DNA from: Dyadobacter psychrophilus
GTDB taxonomy: Bacteria; Bacteroidota; Bacteroidia; Cytophagales; Spirosomataceae
Assembly: GCF_900167945.1 (NCBI RefSeq)
Contig: NZ_FUZA01000002.1
Span: 310,001-374,000, forward strand
Direction: 5' to 3'
DNA length: 64,000 nt
Every line of letters starts with the position of its first letter. The first letter of the stretch is position 1. Both the position numbers and the translations under genes were made by a program. The notes beneath the pieces were generated by a model. It searched no databases, was not told the DNA's origin, and was given only the letters and a program-made list of their open reading frames with translations. This document shows positions 48,890 through 58,031 of this stretch, piece by piece.

Positions 48890-50047
48890 TTATGTTTTTT
48901 CAATAAAAATAATGCTCGCATCGTCCATTTGATTGGAGTCATTGATGCTTTCCAAAACGTGTGTTTTAATGAGGTCAAAGCTTTCCGTATTACCCAGATA
49001 AGGAGTGATTTTGGATACAAAAAATGGATAATCACTTTTTTTCGAACCATCGGAAGGAATGTCGATCATGCCGTCTGTAAAAATGACAAGCTGATCACCG
49101 GTCTTCATTTGAATAACCTGCTGGTCGTAAAATCCATCTTCCAGCAAGCCCAGTAGCAATCCGGATGAGAGCACGGTGGTTGCCCTGGTGGTTTCGGGCC
49201 TGAAACTGATCAGCGGCAGATCGCCCGCACCTGTATAATGCACTTCACCGGTTTCGCTATCAAGTAAAAGCAGCGAAAGGCTGGAAAGAATATTTTGCAG
49301 GCTTTCGTCCATGCAGATCAGCTTATTGATCTTCTGGACAATGGTGTCCAGTGTAAAATCATTATCGAGCACACAAAAGCGGATAGCGGCGCGTATGTAG
49401 CTCAGAAAGCCAAAAGTGAAGAACCACGCCTTCCACTTTTTACCCATAATATCGCCCAGGAATGCAAAGCAAAAGCGCTGGTCCACTTGCACAAAATCGA
49501 TAAAATCGCCCCCTGGATATCCCAGATAGCCCTTATGCCAGAAATACACACGAAAGCCGGAGATATCGGGGCTGCGTGTTGGGATTGACTTTACATTAAG
49601 CGTTTCAGCCGCGATCTTTAATTCCCGAACGGATCTTACGTGCTCATTTTGAAGCGATTTGATAATGTTGCTCAGCTTGGAAATGATCACCGGAATGGGC
49701 GTTTCCTTGTTGATAAAATCAATTGCATACATGCTCAGACCTTCCATTACGAGCGATGCATCGGTAAATGAAGTCAAAAACACAAACGGAATGTCGCTAA
49801 TGTTGGGATTGAGCAGCACGGCCTGGCGGAAGTCGAAGCCGTTCATCTCGGGCATGTCGTAGTCGGACAGGATCAGGTCCGGGGTTTCTACCAGGAGCAA
49901 CTCCAGTGCCTCTGTGGCAGATTCGCAGGCTACGCAGCTATATCCGGCTTTGATCAGTGACGCTTCAAAAACCTTGCGGAACATCAGATTATCCTCTACA
50001 AGGAGGATTCTTTTTACAGAAGCAGGAGGATCAGAAAATGTGATCAT
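48890..50047 (-). CDS. Response regulator with PP2C/SpoIIE-type phosphatase output domain
   Basis: 385 residues. The receiver domain at about 12-135 has ILLVEDNLMFRKV, phospho-acceptor Asp in LILSDYDMPEMNGFDF, and Lys in FINKETPI. A linker helix leads to a PP2C-like SpoIIE domain (about 165-380) with metal-binding positions in YPGGDFIDFVQ, FAFLGDIMGKKW and FTDGMIDIPSDG. Such proteins dephosphorylate a STAS antagonist when their receiver is phosphorylated, which fits the STAS gene 6 nt downstream. Its start overlaps the upstream membrane-protein gene by 4 nt (ATGA). The controlling kinase is not adjacent; the hybrid kinase at 39898-42513 is a candidate. Confidence 0.93.
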   Translation of the reverse strand: MITFSDPPASVKRILLVEDNLMFRKVFEASLIKAGYSCVACESATEALELLLVETPDLILSDYDMPEMNGFDFRQAVLLNPNISDIPFVFLTSFTDASLVMEGLSMYAIDFINKETPIPVIISKLSNIIKSLQNEHVRSVRELKIAAETLNVKSIPTRSPDISGFRVYFWHKGYLGYPGGDFIDFVQVDQRFCFAFLGDIMGKKWKAWFFTFGFLSYIRAAIRFCVLDNDFTLDTIVQKINKLICMDESLQNILSSLSLLLLDSETGEVHYTGAGDLPLISFRPETTRATTVLSSGLLLGLLEDGFYDQQVIQMKTGDQLVIFTDGMIDIPSDGSKKSDYPFFVSKITPYLGNTESFDLIKTHVLESINDSNQMDDASIIFIEKT

Positions 50048-50589
50048 TTTTTGTTGAAGTTTAACACAAACAAAAGTACTCCACCAAAAATGATGAGTAG
50101 TGATACCAGATCCATGATTGTCACACCGTCATTGGCATTGAAATAGAAAACTGTAAAAATCTCAAAGCTGGGAGGCGCTGGCATAATGATCATCGCAAAG
50201 CCGAAAACAATCAGCAGGATCGCCAGAATGAACATTACAAACTTCTGAATTGCATTTCGTCTTATATAGGAGCTGCTGATTTTGCTGTCAATTTTGTTTT
50301 CGGAAAGTAATTTTTCCAACCCTTCCAGAAGTTCTTCCCGTGAAAGGTTATTGTCCTGATCCAGCGCCTGAAATGGAGCAACGGCCTTCGCCTTGAACGC
50401 TGAGCGCCTGAATGCTTCTGCAATCTCTTCCTGATATACTTGAGACTGCGCATGGTCTGCGCCGGATAGTTCTATGGTCTCAATTAATTCATCCACTTTT
50501 TTCCGGAGCGACACATTTTCGGCAGAGAGTCTGGCAGCATCCGGGATTGGTGAATTTTTTTTTATATCAAGCAGACGCGTAATTTTCAC
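50044..50589 (-). CDS. Membrane protein with coiled coil, first gene of the partner-switching operon
   Basis: 181 residues; GTG start at 50589, no downstream ATG gives a sensible protein. The N-terminal part (residues about 20-100) is polar and heptad-like (LSAENVSLRKKVDELIETIE; YQEEIAEAFRRSAFK). Two hydrophobic segments follow: FVMFILAILLIVFGFAMIIM and VTIMDLVSLLIIFGGVLLF. I do not recognise the family. Being translationally coupled to the REC-PP2C gene, it may be a membrane anchor or signal input for the module. Confidence 0.7.
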   Translation of the reverse strand: MKITRLLDIKKNSPIPDAARLSAENVSLRKKVDELIETIELSGADHAQSQVYQEEIAEAFRRSAFKAKAVAPFQALDQDNNLSREELLEGLEKLLSENKIDSKISSSYIRRNAIQKFVMFILAILLIVFGFAMIIMPAPPSFEIFTVFYFNANDGVTIMDLVSLLIIFGGVLLFVLNFNKK

Positions 50590-50699
50590 TTTATAAATAT
50601 CGGATTAGATTTTAGCGATAAAACCGGGGCTGTTAATGGGGCTGCGAACATTTTCTGCATGCAAAATTTACATTTTGTTTAAAGCTATGTTTTAATTGT

Positions 50700-50707
50700 T
50701 AAATTTG
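50700..50707 (+). promoter_or_regulatory. -7 promoter box upstream of the GT2 gene at 50778
   Basis: TAAATTTG matches the Bacteroidota -7 consensus TAnnTTTG exactly and lies 70 nt before the chosen start. The nearest upstream TTTG (50674-50677) is 22 nt away, longer than the usual 19, so the -33 assignment is unsure. Confidence 0.4.
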
Positions 50708-50777
50708 AAATAGTTCTACAAATCAATAAAAATATTCCTTCATTTCAGACTGTTTCCCAGTGCCCAGCTCCGATCAA

Positions 50778-51695
50778 ATGAAAAGTGTTTCCATTGTTAC
50801 TGTAAATTTTAATCAGCCCAAGGTTACAGAAGATTTGCTCAGGTCATTGGATGAAGTGAATACATATCCAAATCTTGAAATTATCGTTGTCGACAACGGC
50901 AGCAAACCCAATCCGGTTCCGGAATGGATCCCACGCTATCCCGGGGTCAAATTTGTGAGGTCCGAAAAAAACACCGGATTCGCCGGAGGCAACAACATTG
51001 GCATTCAGCACGCCACCGGCGAATATTTATTTCTGATCAATAATGATACAGAAGTAACTGCGGAGCTCATAGGCAAGCTCGTCGCTACCATGGACGCCAA
51101 CCCGAAAATTGGCATGATTTCTCCCAAAATCCATTATTTCGATCAGCCAGGCATGTTGCAATACACGGGTTACACACCTATGAACTATTACACGGCCCGC
51201 AATGCTTGTATCGGGCAATTTGAGCAGGATAGGGGCCAGTATGATTCGCTAAGTGGAGTAACGGGCTATGCGCATGGGGCTGCGATGATGATCCGCCGGG
51301 AAGCACTCGAAAAAGCAGGGGTTATGGCCGAGAATTACTTTTTATATTATGAAGAACTGGATTGGTGCGAACGGATCCGAAAAGCGGGTTATGAAATTCA
51401 TGTGGATCTCTCTGCATTGATTTATCACAAGGAATCTGTTGCGGTAGGCAAACGATCGGCGCTGAAAGAGTTTTTTATGAACCGGAACCGGATATTATTT
51501 ATTCGTAAGAATGGCTCAGCAGGTCAATTTTTTATTTTTTGCTGCTATTTTATGCTGGCGGTGGTTCCGCGAAACTTGATCCAATACATTAAAAACAAAG
51601 AATACAGCTTCATTCCTGTATTTCTGGAAGCAATAACCTGGCATTTCACCAATAAGGCGGATAGCGACAACCTGGGCTATCCCTTGACCCGTTAA
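50778..51695 (+). CDS. Family 2 glycosyltransferase, rhamnosyltransferase-like
   Basis: 305 residues from ATG 50778 (a GTG at 50760 would add six). GT2 motifs: VSIVTVNFNQPKVTEDLLRS, LEIIVVDNGSKPN, NTGFAGGNNIGIQHATGEYL, NNDTEV as metal-binding motif, ISPKIHYFD, HGAAMMIRREALEKAGVM, and YFLYYEELDWCERIRKAGY. This is the WbbL-type rhamnosyltransferase pattern; the donor is not determined by sequence. It sits 3 nt before the next glycosyltransferase. Confidence 0.92.
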   Translation: MKSVSIVTVNFNQPKVTEDLLRSLDEVNTYPNLEIIVVDNGSKPNPVPEWIPRYPGVKFVRSEKNTGFAGGNNIGIQHATGEYLFLINNDTEVTAELIGKLVATMDANPKIGMISPKIHYFDQPGMLQYTGYTPMNYYTARNACIGQFEQDRGQYDSLSGVTGYAHGAAMMIRREALEKAGVMAENYFLYYEELDWCERIRKAGYEIHVDLSALIYHKESVAVGKRSALKEFFMNRNRILFIRKNGSAGQFFIFCCYFMLAVVPRNLIQYIKNKEYSFIPVFLEAITWHFTNKADSDNLGYPLTR

Positions 51696-51698
51696 TTT

Positions 51699-52871
51699 AT
51701 GGAATTACTCTTCTGGCTCAGTCTTTTCGTTGTTTTCTACACATTCCTCGGTTATGGTATTGTTTTATATGTTTTGGTCAGGATAAGGAGGGCTGTGAAA
51801 GGAAAGCGGCCGGTTCCGTCGCTTGACCAGGATATGCCCACATTAACCCTGATCATTGCCGCATACAATGAGGAGAGCATCATTGAAGAAAAAATCCAGA
51901 ACACGCTGGCGCTCTCGTATCCGCATGGAAAACTAAGCCTGATCTTTGTCACGGATGGTTCTTCGGACCGCACACCGGAGCTCGTCAGCGCATACAGCCA
52001 GATCAAGCTGCTGCACACGCCTGTACGAAGTGGGAAAATCCTGGCTATGCACCGCGCAATGCATGAGGTTGGTACAGAAGTAGTTGTATTCACGGACGCG
52101 AATACTTATCTGAACCCGGACGCGCTGCTGCTCATTGCCAGACATTATGCCGATCCAAAAGTAGGAGCCGTTTCAGGTGAGAAGCGCGTAATGCAGGATG
52201 CCGTTTCCGACGCGACGGCTGGGGAAGGCTTTTATTGGAAATACGAATCAACACTCAAAAAGTGGGATTCCGAGCTGTATTCCGTTGTGGGCGCGGCAGG
52301 AGAGCTTTTCAGCGTGAGACATTCGCTTTACAGGCAAGTGGAACCCGACACGATCCTGGACGATTTTATGATTTCCATGCTCATTGCGCAGCAAGGTTAC
52401 CGCATCATTTACGAACCAGACGCCTATGCATCCGAACTTTCATCGGAGAACATTAAAGAAGAGTTGAAGAGAAAAGTGCGGATTGCGGCAGGAGGGATTC
52501 AATCCATATTAAGGCTAAAAAAACTGCTCAATCCTTTTCATTTTCCCATGTTATCATTTCAATACATTAGCCATAGGGTGCTGCGCTGGACAATTACGCC
52601 ATTTTTAATGATCCTTGCGTTTGTCCTGAACGTGGCCATTGTTGCCAATTCCGGGAATGTTTTTTACAAACTCATTTTGTTTGCGCAGGTCGCATTTTAC
52701 GGAGCAGCACTTGCAGGATGGATATTAGAAAAGCGCAAAATCAAAGTGAAGGCCTTATTTGTTCCCTATTATTTCTGCGTGATGAACTATGCCGTGATTG
52801 CTGGAATTATTCGGTTTTACAAGGGAAATCAGAGCGCAGCCTGGGACAAATCCAAAAGAAAAAGCGCGTAG
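51699..52871 (+). CDS. Membrane-anchored family 2 glycosyltransferase, processive-type
   Basis: 390 residues. An N-terminal membrane segment (LLFWLSLFVVFYTFLGYGIVLYV region) precedes a GT2 domain with TLTLIIAAYNEESIIEEKI, LIFVTDGSSDRTPELV, VVFTDANTYLNPDAL (DAN in place of DxD), VGAAGELFSVRHSLY, and the acceptor-site region DDFMISMLIAQQGYRI. An RRxxW-like motif is replaced by LKRKVRIAAGGIQ. Three C-terminal membrane segments follow. The layout is that of beta-glycan or polyprenol-linked glycosyltransferases. It forms an operon with the rhamnosyltransferase-like gene. Confidence 0.9.
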   Translation: MELLFWLSLFVVFYTFLGYGIVLYVLVRIRRAVKGKRPVPSLDQDMPTLTLIIAAYNEESIIEEKIQNTLALSYPHGKLSLIFVTDGSSDRTPELVSAYSQIKLLHTPVRSGKILAMHRAMHEVGTEVVVFTDANTYLNPDALLLIARHYADPKVGAVSGEKRVMQDAVSDATAGEGFYWKYESTLKKWDSELYSVVGAAGELFSVRHSLYRQVEPDTILDDFMISMLIAQQGYRIIYEPDAYASELSSENIKEELKRKVRIAAGGIQSILRLKKLLNPFHFPMLSFQYISHRVLRWTITPFLMILAFVLNVAIVANSGNVFYKLILFAQVAFYGAALAGWILEKRKIKVKALFVPYYFCVMNYAVIAGIIRFYKGNQSAAWDKSKRKSA

Positions 52872-52909
52872 CAAATGCCACACGCCCGTTCCTGATGTAT
52901 TTTTAGTGC

Positions 52910-53281
52910 TTATTGAATCTGTTTTAATCGCTCTGACTCTTGTTCAATGATCGGAAGCAGCTCATTGAGTTCTGCTGAGATGGTCTGGTACATTGTCATC
53001 AGATTCTCGGGTGTTTCATTTTCCTTAATCGCCTTTTCAAGCACTTCTACTTTTGGCCTGATCCAGGTGAGCCCCGCCATTGTGAAAGAGGGTTTCAATC
53101 CGTGTACAATACTCGCCGACTCTTTCATGTTTTCTGTATCCAACGCCTTGTGAAGAGAATGCCAGCGGGGAACAGAATCGCTCAAAAATGCATCGAAAAT
53201 CATGTAAAGTATTACCGGGTCATCTCCATAAACTTGTTCAATGTAAGTGAGATCCAGAGCAGGGTTAAGTTGTAGGTCCAT
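52910..53281 (-). CDS. Orphan HPt (histidine phosphotransfer) domain protein
   Basis: 123 residues forming one four-helix HPt domain. The phospho-accepting His lies in ASIVHGLKPSFTMAGL, which matches the HxxKxxxxxxG pattern (H-G-L-K...G). The start DLTYIEQVYGDDPVILYMIFDAF is the typical first helix. As a separate protein it could relay phosphate between the hybrid kinase in this window and a receiver protein. It is convergent with the glycosyltransferase at 51699-52871 and is 74 nt downstream of mlaD on the same strand. Confidence 0.85.
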   Translation of the reverse strand: MDLQLNPALDLTYIEQVYGDDPVILYMIFDAFLSDSVPRWHSLHKALDTENMKESASIVHGLKPSFTMAGLTWIRPKVEVLEKAIKENETPENLMTMYQTISAELNELLPIIEQESERLKQIQ

Positions 53282-53355
53282 TAAGTAGAAGTTAGAGCTG
53301 TCGCAGAGTGAGCGGTTGAGTTTACGAAATATTTTTACAAAAATATAAAATTTTC

Positions 53356-54369
53356 TTATTGACTCACCGAATCTTTTACTGCCTCTTTTACAGGCTGTTT
53401 CGCTTCCTCTTTTGCTTTCTTCTTAAAATATCTGCGGAACAAGAAATTAGACCTGAGCGCCTGCATGTTTTCATCCAGCTTTTCGGTGCTGCTTTCAAGG
53501 TTTTGTAATGTTCCCTTTAAGTTGCTCGCAGTGGTTTCGTCATGCAGCAAAACCCCCAGCGGGCTTGTTCTGTTCGAATTAAGGTTTTCACTTGCCGTTT
53601 TCAGGTTACTTACCATTCCGTTGGCGGATGTAACGGTCTCGTTCAATCTGCCGATTGTTGTTCTCAGGTCGCGCATGATAACCGTATCCGTAGCAAAATC
53701 ATTTGCCAGGCCGCCTTTCTGGTTAAGTTTATCGGTAAAACCGGATAATGAAGCCGTCATGGTTTGGGCATTTACAGAGGCTTTTTTGAGAGCAGCCAAT
53801 GTTTGATCTACATCATTATACAGCCTTTCGTCATTCAAGAGCATCCCCACAGTGCCTTTTCCTTCCAGAATGTTTTTGCTGATTGTTTTAAATGCGCTTG
53901 TAATACCCAGCAGGTTTTTATTATTTTCAGACAGGACAGCAAGCATTTCTTCTGTGCTTTCCATTTTTTCAACCACCAGTTCGTCACCGTCTTCAATGGA
54001 GGGCACTTTTTGCGTTCCACCGTAAATAACGATGATCTTGTTACCGATCAATCCGTCCGTGCTCACCTTGGCTTTTGCATTTTTCCGGACAAATTCCTGT
54101 GACTTTTCCTCGATGTGCAGGATGACTTCAACCTTGGAATTGGACAAAAAACGAATGGTCTTTACCGTCCCGATTTTCACACCGGAATACCAGACATTAT
54201 TTCCCTGTTTAAGTCCGTTTACGTCATCAAATAACGTTTTTACCGAAATTGTTGAGGAGAATACTTTCTTCATACTTCCTATTGTCAGGATCCCCACAAT
54301 GAAGATGATTAATCCTATTATAACAAAAAGTCCTACTGTTATGGAGCGTTTTCTGGCTGATGTTTCCAT
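53356..54369 (-). CDS. mlaD: MlaD-like MCE-domain lipid-binding protein
   Basis: 337 residues. An N-terminal membrane anchor (SITVGLFVIIGLIIFIVGIL) is followed by one MCE domain (about 38-115; FDDVNGLKQGNNVWYSGVKI, KAKVSTDGLIGNKIIVIYGG). The rest is a long helical, heptad-containing region with an end like KKAKEEAKQPVKEAVKDSVS. This is the periplasmic lipid-binding subunit of an Mla-type phospholipid transporter. It is the last gene of the order mlaE > mlaF > mlaD and overlaps mlaF by 1 nt. No mlaB or mlaC is in the cluster, as is common in Bacteroidota. Confidence 0.93.
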   Translation of the reverse strand: METSARKRSITVGLFVIIGLIIFIVGILTIGSMKKVFSSTISVKTLFDDVNGLKQGNNVWYSGVKIGTVKTIRFLSNSKVEVILHIEEKSQEFVRKNAKAKVSTDGLIGNKIIVIYGGTQKVPSIEDGDELVVEKMESTEEMLAVLSENNKNLLGITSAFKTISKNILEGKGTVGMLLNDERLYNDVDQTLAALKKASVNAQTMTASLSGFTDKLNQKGGLANDFATDTVIMRDLRTTIGRLNETVTSANGMVSNLKTASENLNSNRTSPLGVLLHDETTASNLKGTLQNLESSTEKLDENMQALRSNFLFRRYFKKKAKEEAKQPVKEAVKDSVSQ

Positions 54370-55133
54370 TATTGAATAAAATTATAATCGTAAAAACTTT
54401 TGATTCTTTCCTCCTCGGTGTCAAATACTTCTTCGAAAGTGCCTTGTTTGAGGAACTTGCCGTCAAGAAGCATCGCAATCCGGTCGCCTGTTTCTCTTGC
54501 ACAGGTCAGATCATGGGTGATGATGATAGAACTTGTGTGGTATTTTTCTTTAACCTCGTTGATAAGCTCATTTATTTCCAGACAAGTTATCGGGTCGAGT
54601 CCTGCCGTAGGCTCGTCATATAACATGATCTCAGGTTTTAAAATAAGCGTCCGGGCAATCCCGATCCGCTTTCGCTGCCCGCCCGACAATTCGGAAGGGA
54701 CCTGATTGATGGTTTGCAGCAGGCCAACGGCATCCAAAACATATTCCACCTGCTCATTGATTTCAGCCTTGGAAAGATTTTTAACGTGCCTTACCAGCGG
54801 AAATTCAAGGTTTTCACGCACCGTCATACTATCATAAAGTGCGCTGTTCTGAAAAGAAAAGCCGATTTTAAGGCGAATGTCCGTGAGTTCTTTCTGATTC
54901 AGTTCCGAAACTTCCCTACCCAGAACATGGCACATGCCGCTATCTTGAGTAAGTAAGCCTGCTATGATCTTAATCAATACAGACTTCCCTGTTCCAGAAC
55001 GGCCCAGCACCACCACATTTTCGCCCTTATCCACTTTCAGATTTACGCCCTGAAGCACATGAAGATCACCAAAAGATTTGTAAAGATCTCGGATCTCGAT
55101 AACTGGCTCTTCGTTTTGGTTGATTTCTGCCAT
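54369..55133 (-). CDS. mlaF: MlaF-like ABC transporter ATP-binding protein
   Basis: 254 residues from ATG 55133, one base after the mlaE stop; a TTG at 55166 would overlap mlaE. ABC motifs: Walker A VLGRSGTGKSVLI, Q-loop in IGFSFQNSALYDS, signature LSGGQRKRIGIARTL, Walker B IMLYDEPTAGLD, and H-loop in IIITHDLTCA. It is the cytoplasmic ATPase of the Mla-type transporter, which keeps outer-membrane lipid asymmetry (known of the family). Confidence 0.95.
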   Translation of the reverse strand: MAEINQNEEPVIEIRDLYKSFGDLHVLQGVNLKVDKGENVVVLGRSGTGKSVLIKIIAGLLTQDSGMCHVLGREVSELNQKELTDIRLKIGFSFQNSALYDSMTVRENLEFPLVRHVKNLSKAEINEQVEYVLDAVGLLQTINQVPSELSGGQRKRIGIARTLILKPEIMLYDEPTAGLDPITCLEINELINEVKEKYHTSSIIITHDLTCARETGDRIAMLLDGKFLKQGTFEEVFDTEEERIKSFYDYNFIQ

Positions 55134-55134
55134 T

Positions 55135-55923
55135 TTATATTCTAAAATAATTCGATACCTGAACAATGATAACCTCCTCGATGAAGATCAGGAACATGGA
55201 AATAACGACCGCCGAATTCGCTGCCTTACCCACGCCTTCCGTTCCTTTGCTGGCATTATAACCCTGGTAACAGCCCACAATCCCGATCGTAAATCCATAT
55301 GCAATGGCTTTTACCAGCGAAGTTCCCACATCCAGGAAGGTGATTTGCTCAAAAGCATTTTCAAAAAACGCCCTGAAACTTGTGCCCTCGTTCAGTGTAA
55401 CATTAAGAAAGGCACCCATAAGCGCCACGCCTGTACAATAGAACATCAGGATCGGAATGGTGATCGTGGATGCGAGTACACGCGTTACGACCAAAAATTT
55501 GAACGGATTAACCGCTGAAACTTCCATGGCATCGATCTGCTCGGTTACGCGCATGGAACCGAGCTCCGCACCAATGCTTGAGCCAACCTTTCCGGCACTG
55601 ATCAAAGCCGTAACCAACGCTGCCAGGGCGCGGACAATCGCGATCGCGACCAATGATGGAAGCCAGGAAACCGCCCCGAACTCCGCCAGCGACGGACGTG
55701 ACTGCTTGGTAAAAACCATTCCGGTAATAAACCCGGTAAGGCCGATGAGCAGCAAAGATTTGTTACCGATGGCATAACATTGCTTCACCAGTTCCTGAAA
55801 TTCCATTCTGCCCCGAAAGGCTTCCCGGAAAAAGCGCAGGAAAAACATGTAACCATTATAAACTGCCAGTAAAGCCGAATCCAGGCCTTTTGTAAAAACT
55901 TTTTCCTTTTGATTGGCGCTCAT
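55135..55923 (-). CDS. mlaE: MlaE-like ABC transporter permease
   Basis: 262 residues with five or six hydrophobic segments. Conserved MlaE signs: LLIGLTGFITGMVFTKQSRP, ALAALVTALISAGKVGSSIGAELG, MRVTEQIDAMEVSAVNPFKF, and the C-terminal YGFTIGIVGCYQGYNASKGT, GVGKAANSAVV. It is the inner-membrane core of the Mla-type transporter and first gene of this three-gene operon. The EcsC-family gene ends 48 nt upstream on the same strand and may be co-transcribed. Confidence 0.95.
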   Translation of the reverse strand: MSANQKEKVFTKGLDSALLAVYNGYMFFLRFFREAFRGRMEFQELVKQCYAIGNKSLLLIGLTGFITGMVFTKQSRPSLAEFGAVSWLPSLVAIAIVRALAALVTALISAGKVGSSIGAELGSMRVTEQIDAMEVSAVNPFKFLVVTRVLASTITIPILMFYCTGVALMGAFLNVTLNEGTSFRAFFENAFEQITFLDVGTSLVKAIAYGFTIGIVGCYQGYNASKGTEGVGKAANSAVVISMFLIFIEEVIIVQVSNYFRI

Positions 55924-55971
55924 TCAATTGTTATGCAAAGTGGATCAAAGGGTAACTCTTATTGGTATACT

Positions 55972-56754
55972 TTATTGATTATGAGCCGGTGACGGCAATT
56001 GTTCCTGGTTTCTTGCGGCCTGTAATGTACGCTCTTCAAACCATCGCATGCGGTAAGCGTTCATGGCTGTTTTGCCGAGCTGATTCAAAAGCCTGTAATT
56101 CACAATGACTCCCACGGCAGCTCCGATGCCCGGAATAAGTTGGGCCATTTTGGCAAGATCAATGTAATCCCTGTATTCCTGTTGGAAGGTTTTCCAGTCG
56201 AATTGGTGAATGTCGGTAGGGAGTTCCTTGCTTTTTTCCTGCCATTGAATGATCTGTTCAAACACTTTCTGGCGCTGTTTCTGGCTTGAAAATGTTAGTT
56301 GGAAAACATGCAGGATAAAGAGCCGCTCCCGATAATCCTCTGCCGAATGTCCGTATAAGGCTGATATTTCAAATAGCAGCTTCATTTTAATGCCGATCAG
56401 GATAGGGAACTCCGCTAATGCGAGCAGGAATCCGCCTGCCCCGGTTATGCCGCCTTCCGCCGCGCCTGCTTTTTTATAAAACTCGATACGCCTCGAAACT
56501 TCTCTTTCAATCTCTTCAAGTGAATTTTTGGGGGCGGGAAGCGAAGTTGTAAATTCGGCCCCAGTCAGAACGGCCCGCGTCATTTGCTTGATCGTGGCAG
56601 TGATAACGTCGTGAACCTTATCCGGGATTATATTATTGATCTTGTCCTGAACCGCTTTGGATGTCCTGTCTACCAGATTTGGCCGCTTTTGCATCTTTTG
56701 CTGCCATTTATGCAATTCAGGCGTTATTTTTTCCTCATATGTCTGGTAAAGCAT
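55972..56754 (-). CDS. EcsC family protein
   Basis: 260 residues from ATG 56754; a TTG six bases upstream is less likely. Family features: EEIEREVSRRIEFYKKAGAA followed by a Gly-rich segment (EGGITGAGGFLLALAEFPI), then AQLIPGIGAAVGVIVNYRLL and LGKTAMNAYRMRWFEE. EcsC proteins have hydrophobic Gly-rich stretches and unknown function. In the original Ecs locus they accompany an ABC transporter, here the Mla operon 48 nt downstream on the same strand. Confidence 0.88.
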   Translation of the reverse strand: MLYQTYEEKITPELHKWQQKMQKRPNLVDRTSKAVQDKINNIIPDKVHDVITATIKQMTRAVLTGAEFTTSLPAPKNSLEEIEREVSRRIEFYKKAGAAEGGITGAGGFLLALAEFPILIGIKMKLLFEISALYGHSAEDYRERLFILHVFQLTFSSQKQRQKVFEQIIQWQEKSKELPTDIHQFDWKTFQQEYRDYIDLAKMAQLIPGIGAAVGVIVNYRLLNQLGKTAMNAYRMRWFEERTLQAARNQEQLPSPAHNQ

Positions 56755-56886
56755 ATTCAAACAAAAGATTAATGTTAAGATAGAAGGGAAGCATTGCTTC
56801 GGGTAATCCTGCCATCAGTGTTACAAAAATCATTCCAAACATGCCGGAAACAGAATTTCGGCTGTTTTGTAACGTAACATCAAGTG

Positions 56887-57948
56887 CTAATCTGTATCCT
56901 TATTAATCTTTTCTTCTGCAAGCTCTTTCTCTTCCTGATCGGCCTCAGGCTCTTCCTGTTCCATATCCGCCTGCTTTTCGTATTGGAGCGAGATTAAAAT
57001 AGGAAAGTGGTCGGAATTGAAATTTTCGAGCCTTTTCAGGCTTATCAGCTTAAAATCCGTTGTGCAAAAAACGTGGTCTAGGGGAAATCGCAGAAAAGGA
57101 TATTTAGCGTGAAATGTATTGAAAAAACCCCGGCCCTTACGTGGGTCCAGCAAGCCGCTGATTTTAGTAAATAAATTTGTGGTATATGACCAGGCCACAT
57201 CATTAAGGTCTCCTACTACGATGGTTGGCACATTATTGCCTTTTACTTCTTTTGCAACCAGCAGCAATTCCTTGTCCCGCTCGGTAGAATACATATTTTC
57301 ACCCGGGACTGGCGGGGTAGGGTGTACGCAGTACAGCTGGATCAATTTTCCCGAAGCCAGTTTTACCTGTGTTTTAATGGAAGGTATCTCTTCGTCAACC
57401 AGATACCGGATTTCCGAATTGACCAATTCCAGCTTTGAGTACAACAACATCCCATATGTATTTTCCAACGGCACCAGGACCTGATGTGGATAGGTTTCCT
57501 GTAATTTCTTTGTTCCCTCATCCCAATACTGATCCGTTTCCAACAGCAAAATCAGGTCCGGACCATGTTTTTCGAGCATTGCCAAACATCCCGCGCAGTT
57601 TTTGTTGTCCTGAAAAACATTGGATGAAATAATGCTGATTTGGTTGGCCTCATCCTTGACCGAGGCTTTTAAGAGTGTCTTTTTTGCAAAAAAGGTGAAT
57701 GGAAAGATCTGGTAAACCAGGTAAATGACATTGGCTGAGATTACTGCCGTAAAAATTTTCTCAAATGTGCCGCTAATCTCAAATAGCGAGGCATATAAGA
57801 TGACGATAAGCAGGTTCAGGAAGAGCTTTTGAAGCCTGGGATACTCGAAAACCCGAAATGCCCAGAAGTCATGGCGGATGAGCGGAATGATGGAAAAGAG
57901 GACGATGATCCCGCCGAAAATTTCCAGTGCGTATTTAAAAGAGAGCAT
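56887..57948 (-). CDS. Endonuclease/exonuclease/phosphatase-family membrane protein
   Basis: 353 residues from ATG 57948 (TTG 57960 adds four). Three N-terminal membrane segments (ALEIFGGIIVLFSIIPLI; LFLNLLIVILYASLFEISG; ANVIYLVYQIFPF) are followed by an EEP domain: IISSNVFQDNK, LILLLETDQYWDE (catalytic Glu), LIQLYCVHPTPPVPGE, TIVVGDLNDVAWS, and a LDHVFCTTDF, SDHFPILISL ending. The charged C-terminal tail is Glu/Gln-rich. This is the YafD-like layout; substrate, nucleic acid or phosphoester, is not known. Confidence 0.9.
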   Translation of the reverse strand: MLSFKYALEIFGGIIVLFSIIPLIRHDFWAFRVFEYPRLQKLFLNLLIVILYASLFEISGTFEKIFTAVISANVIYLVYQIFPFTFFAKKTLLKASVKDEANQISIISSNVFQDNKNCAGCLAMLEKHGPDLILLLETDQYWDEGTKKLQETYPHQVLVPLENTYGMLLYSKLELVNSEIRYLVDEEIPSIKTQVKLASGKLIQLYCVHPTPPVPGENMYSTERDKELLLVAKEVKGNNVPTIVVGDLNDVAWSYTTNLFTKISGLLDPRKGRGFFNTFHAKYPFLRFPLDHVFCTTDFKLISLKRLENFNSDHFPILISLQYEKQADMEQEEPEADQEEKELAEEKINKDTD

Positions 57949-58031
57949 TTGTGGGTGCAAAAATTTTGCTAAATATCGTTTTTAATTTTGCACAAACAAA
58001 TTGTTCTAATCACAATGAATATCAGGCCTGC

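Noticed and set aside
50344-50380. EF-hand-like stretch (DQDNNLSREELLE) in the coiled-coil membrane protein
   Set aside because: Spacing of the acidic residues does not fit the 12-residue calcium loop and the central Gly is missing.
53329-53346. AT-only inverted repeat upstream of the HPt gene
   Set aside because: Made only of A/T runs around an AC centre in an AT-rich spacer; expected by chance and not usable as evidence of an operator.
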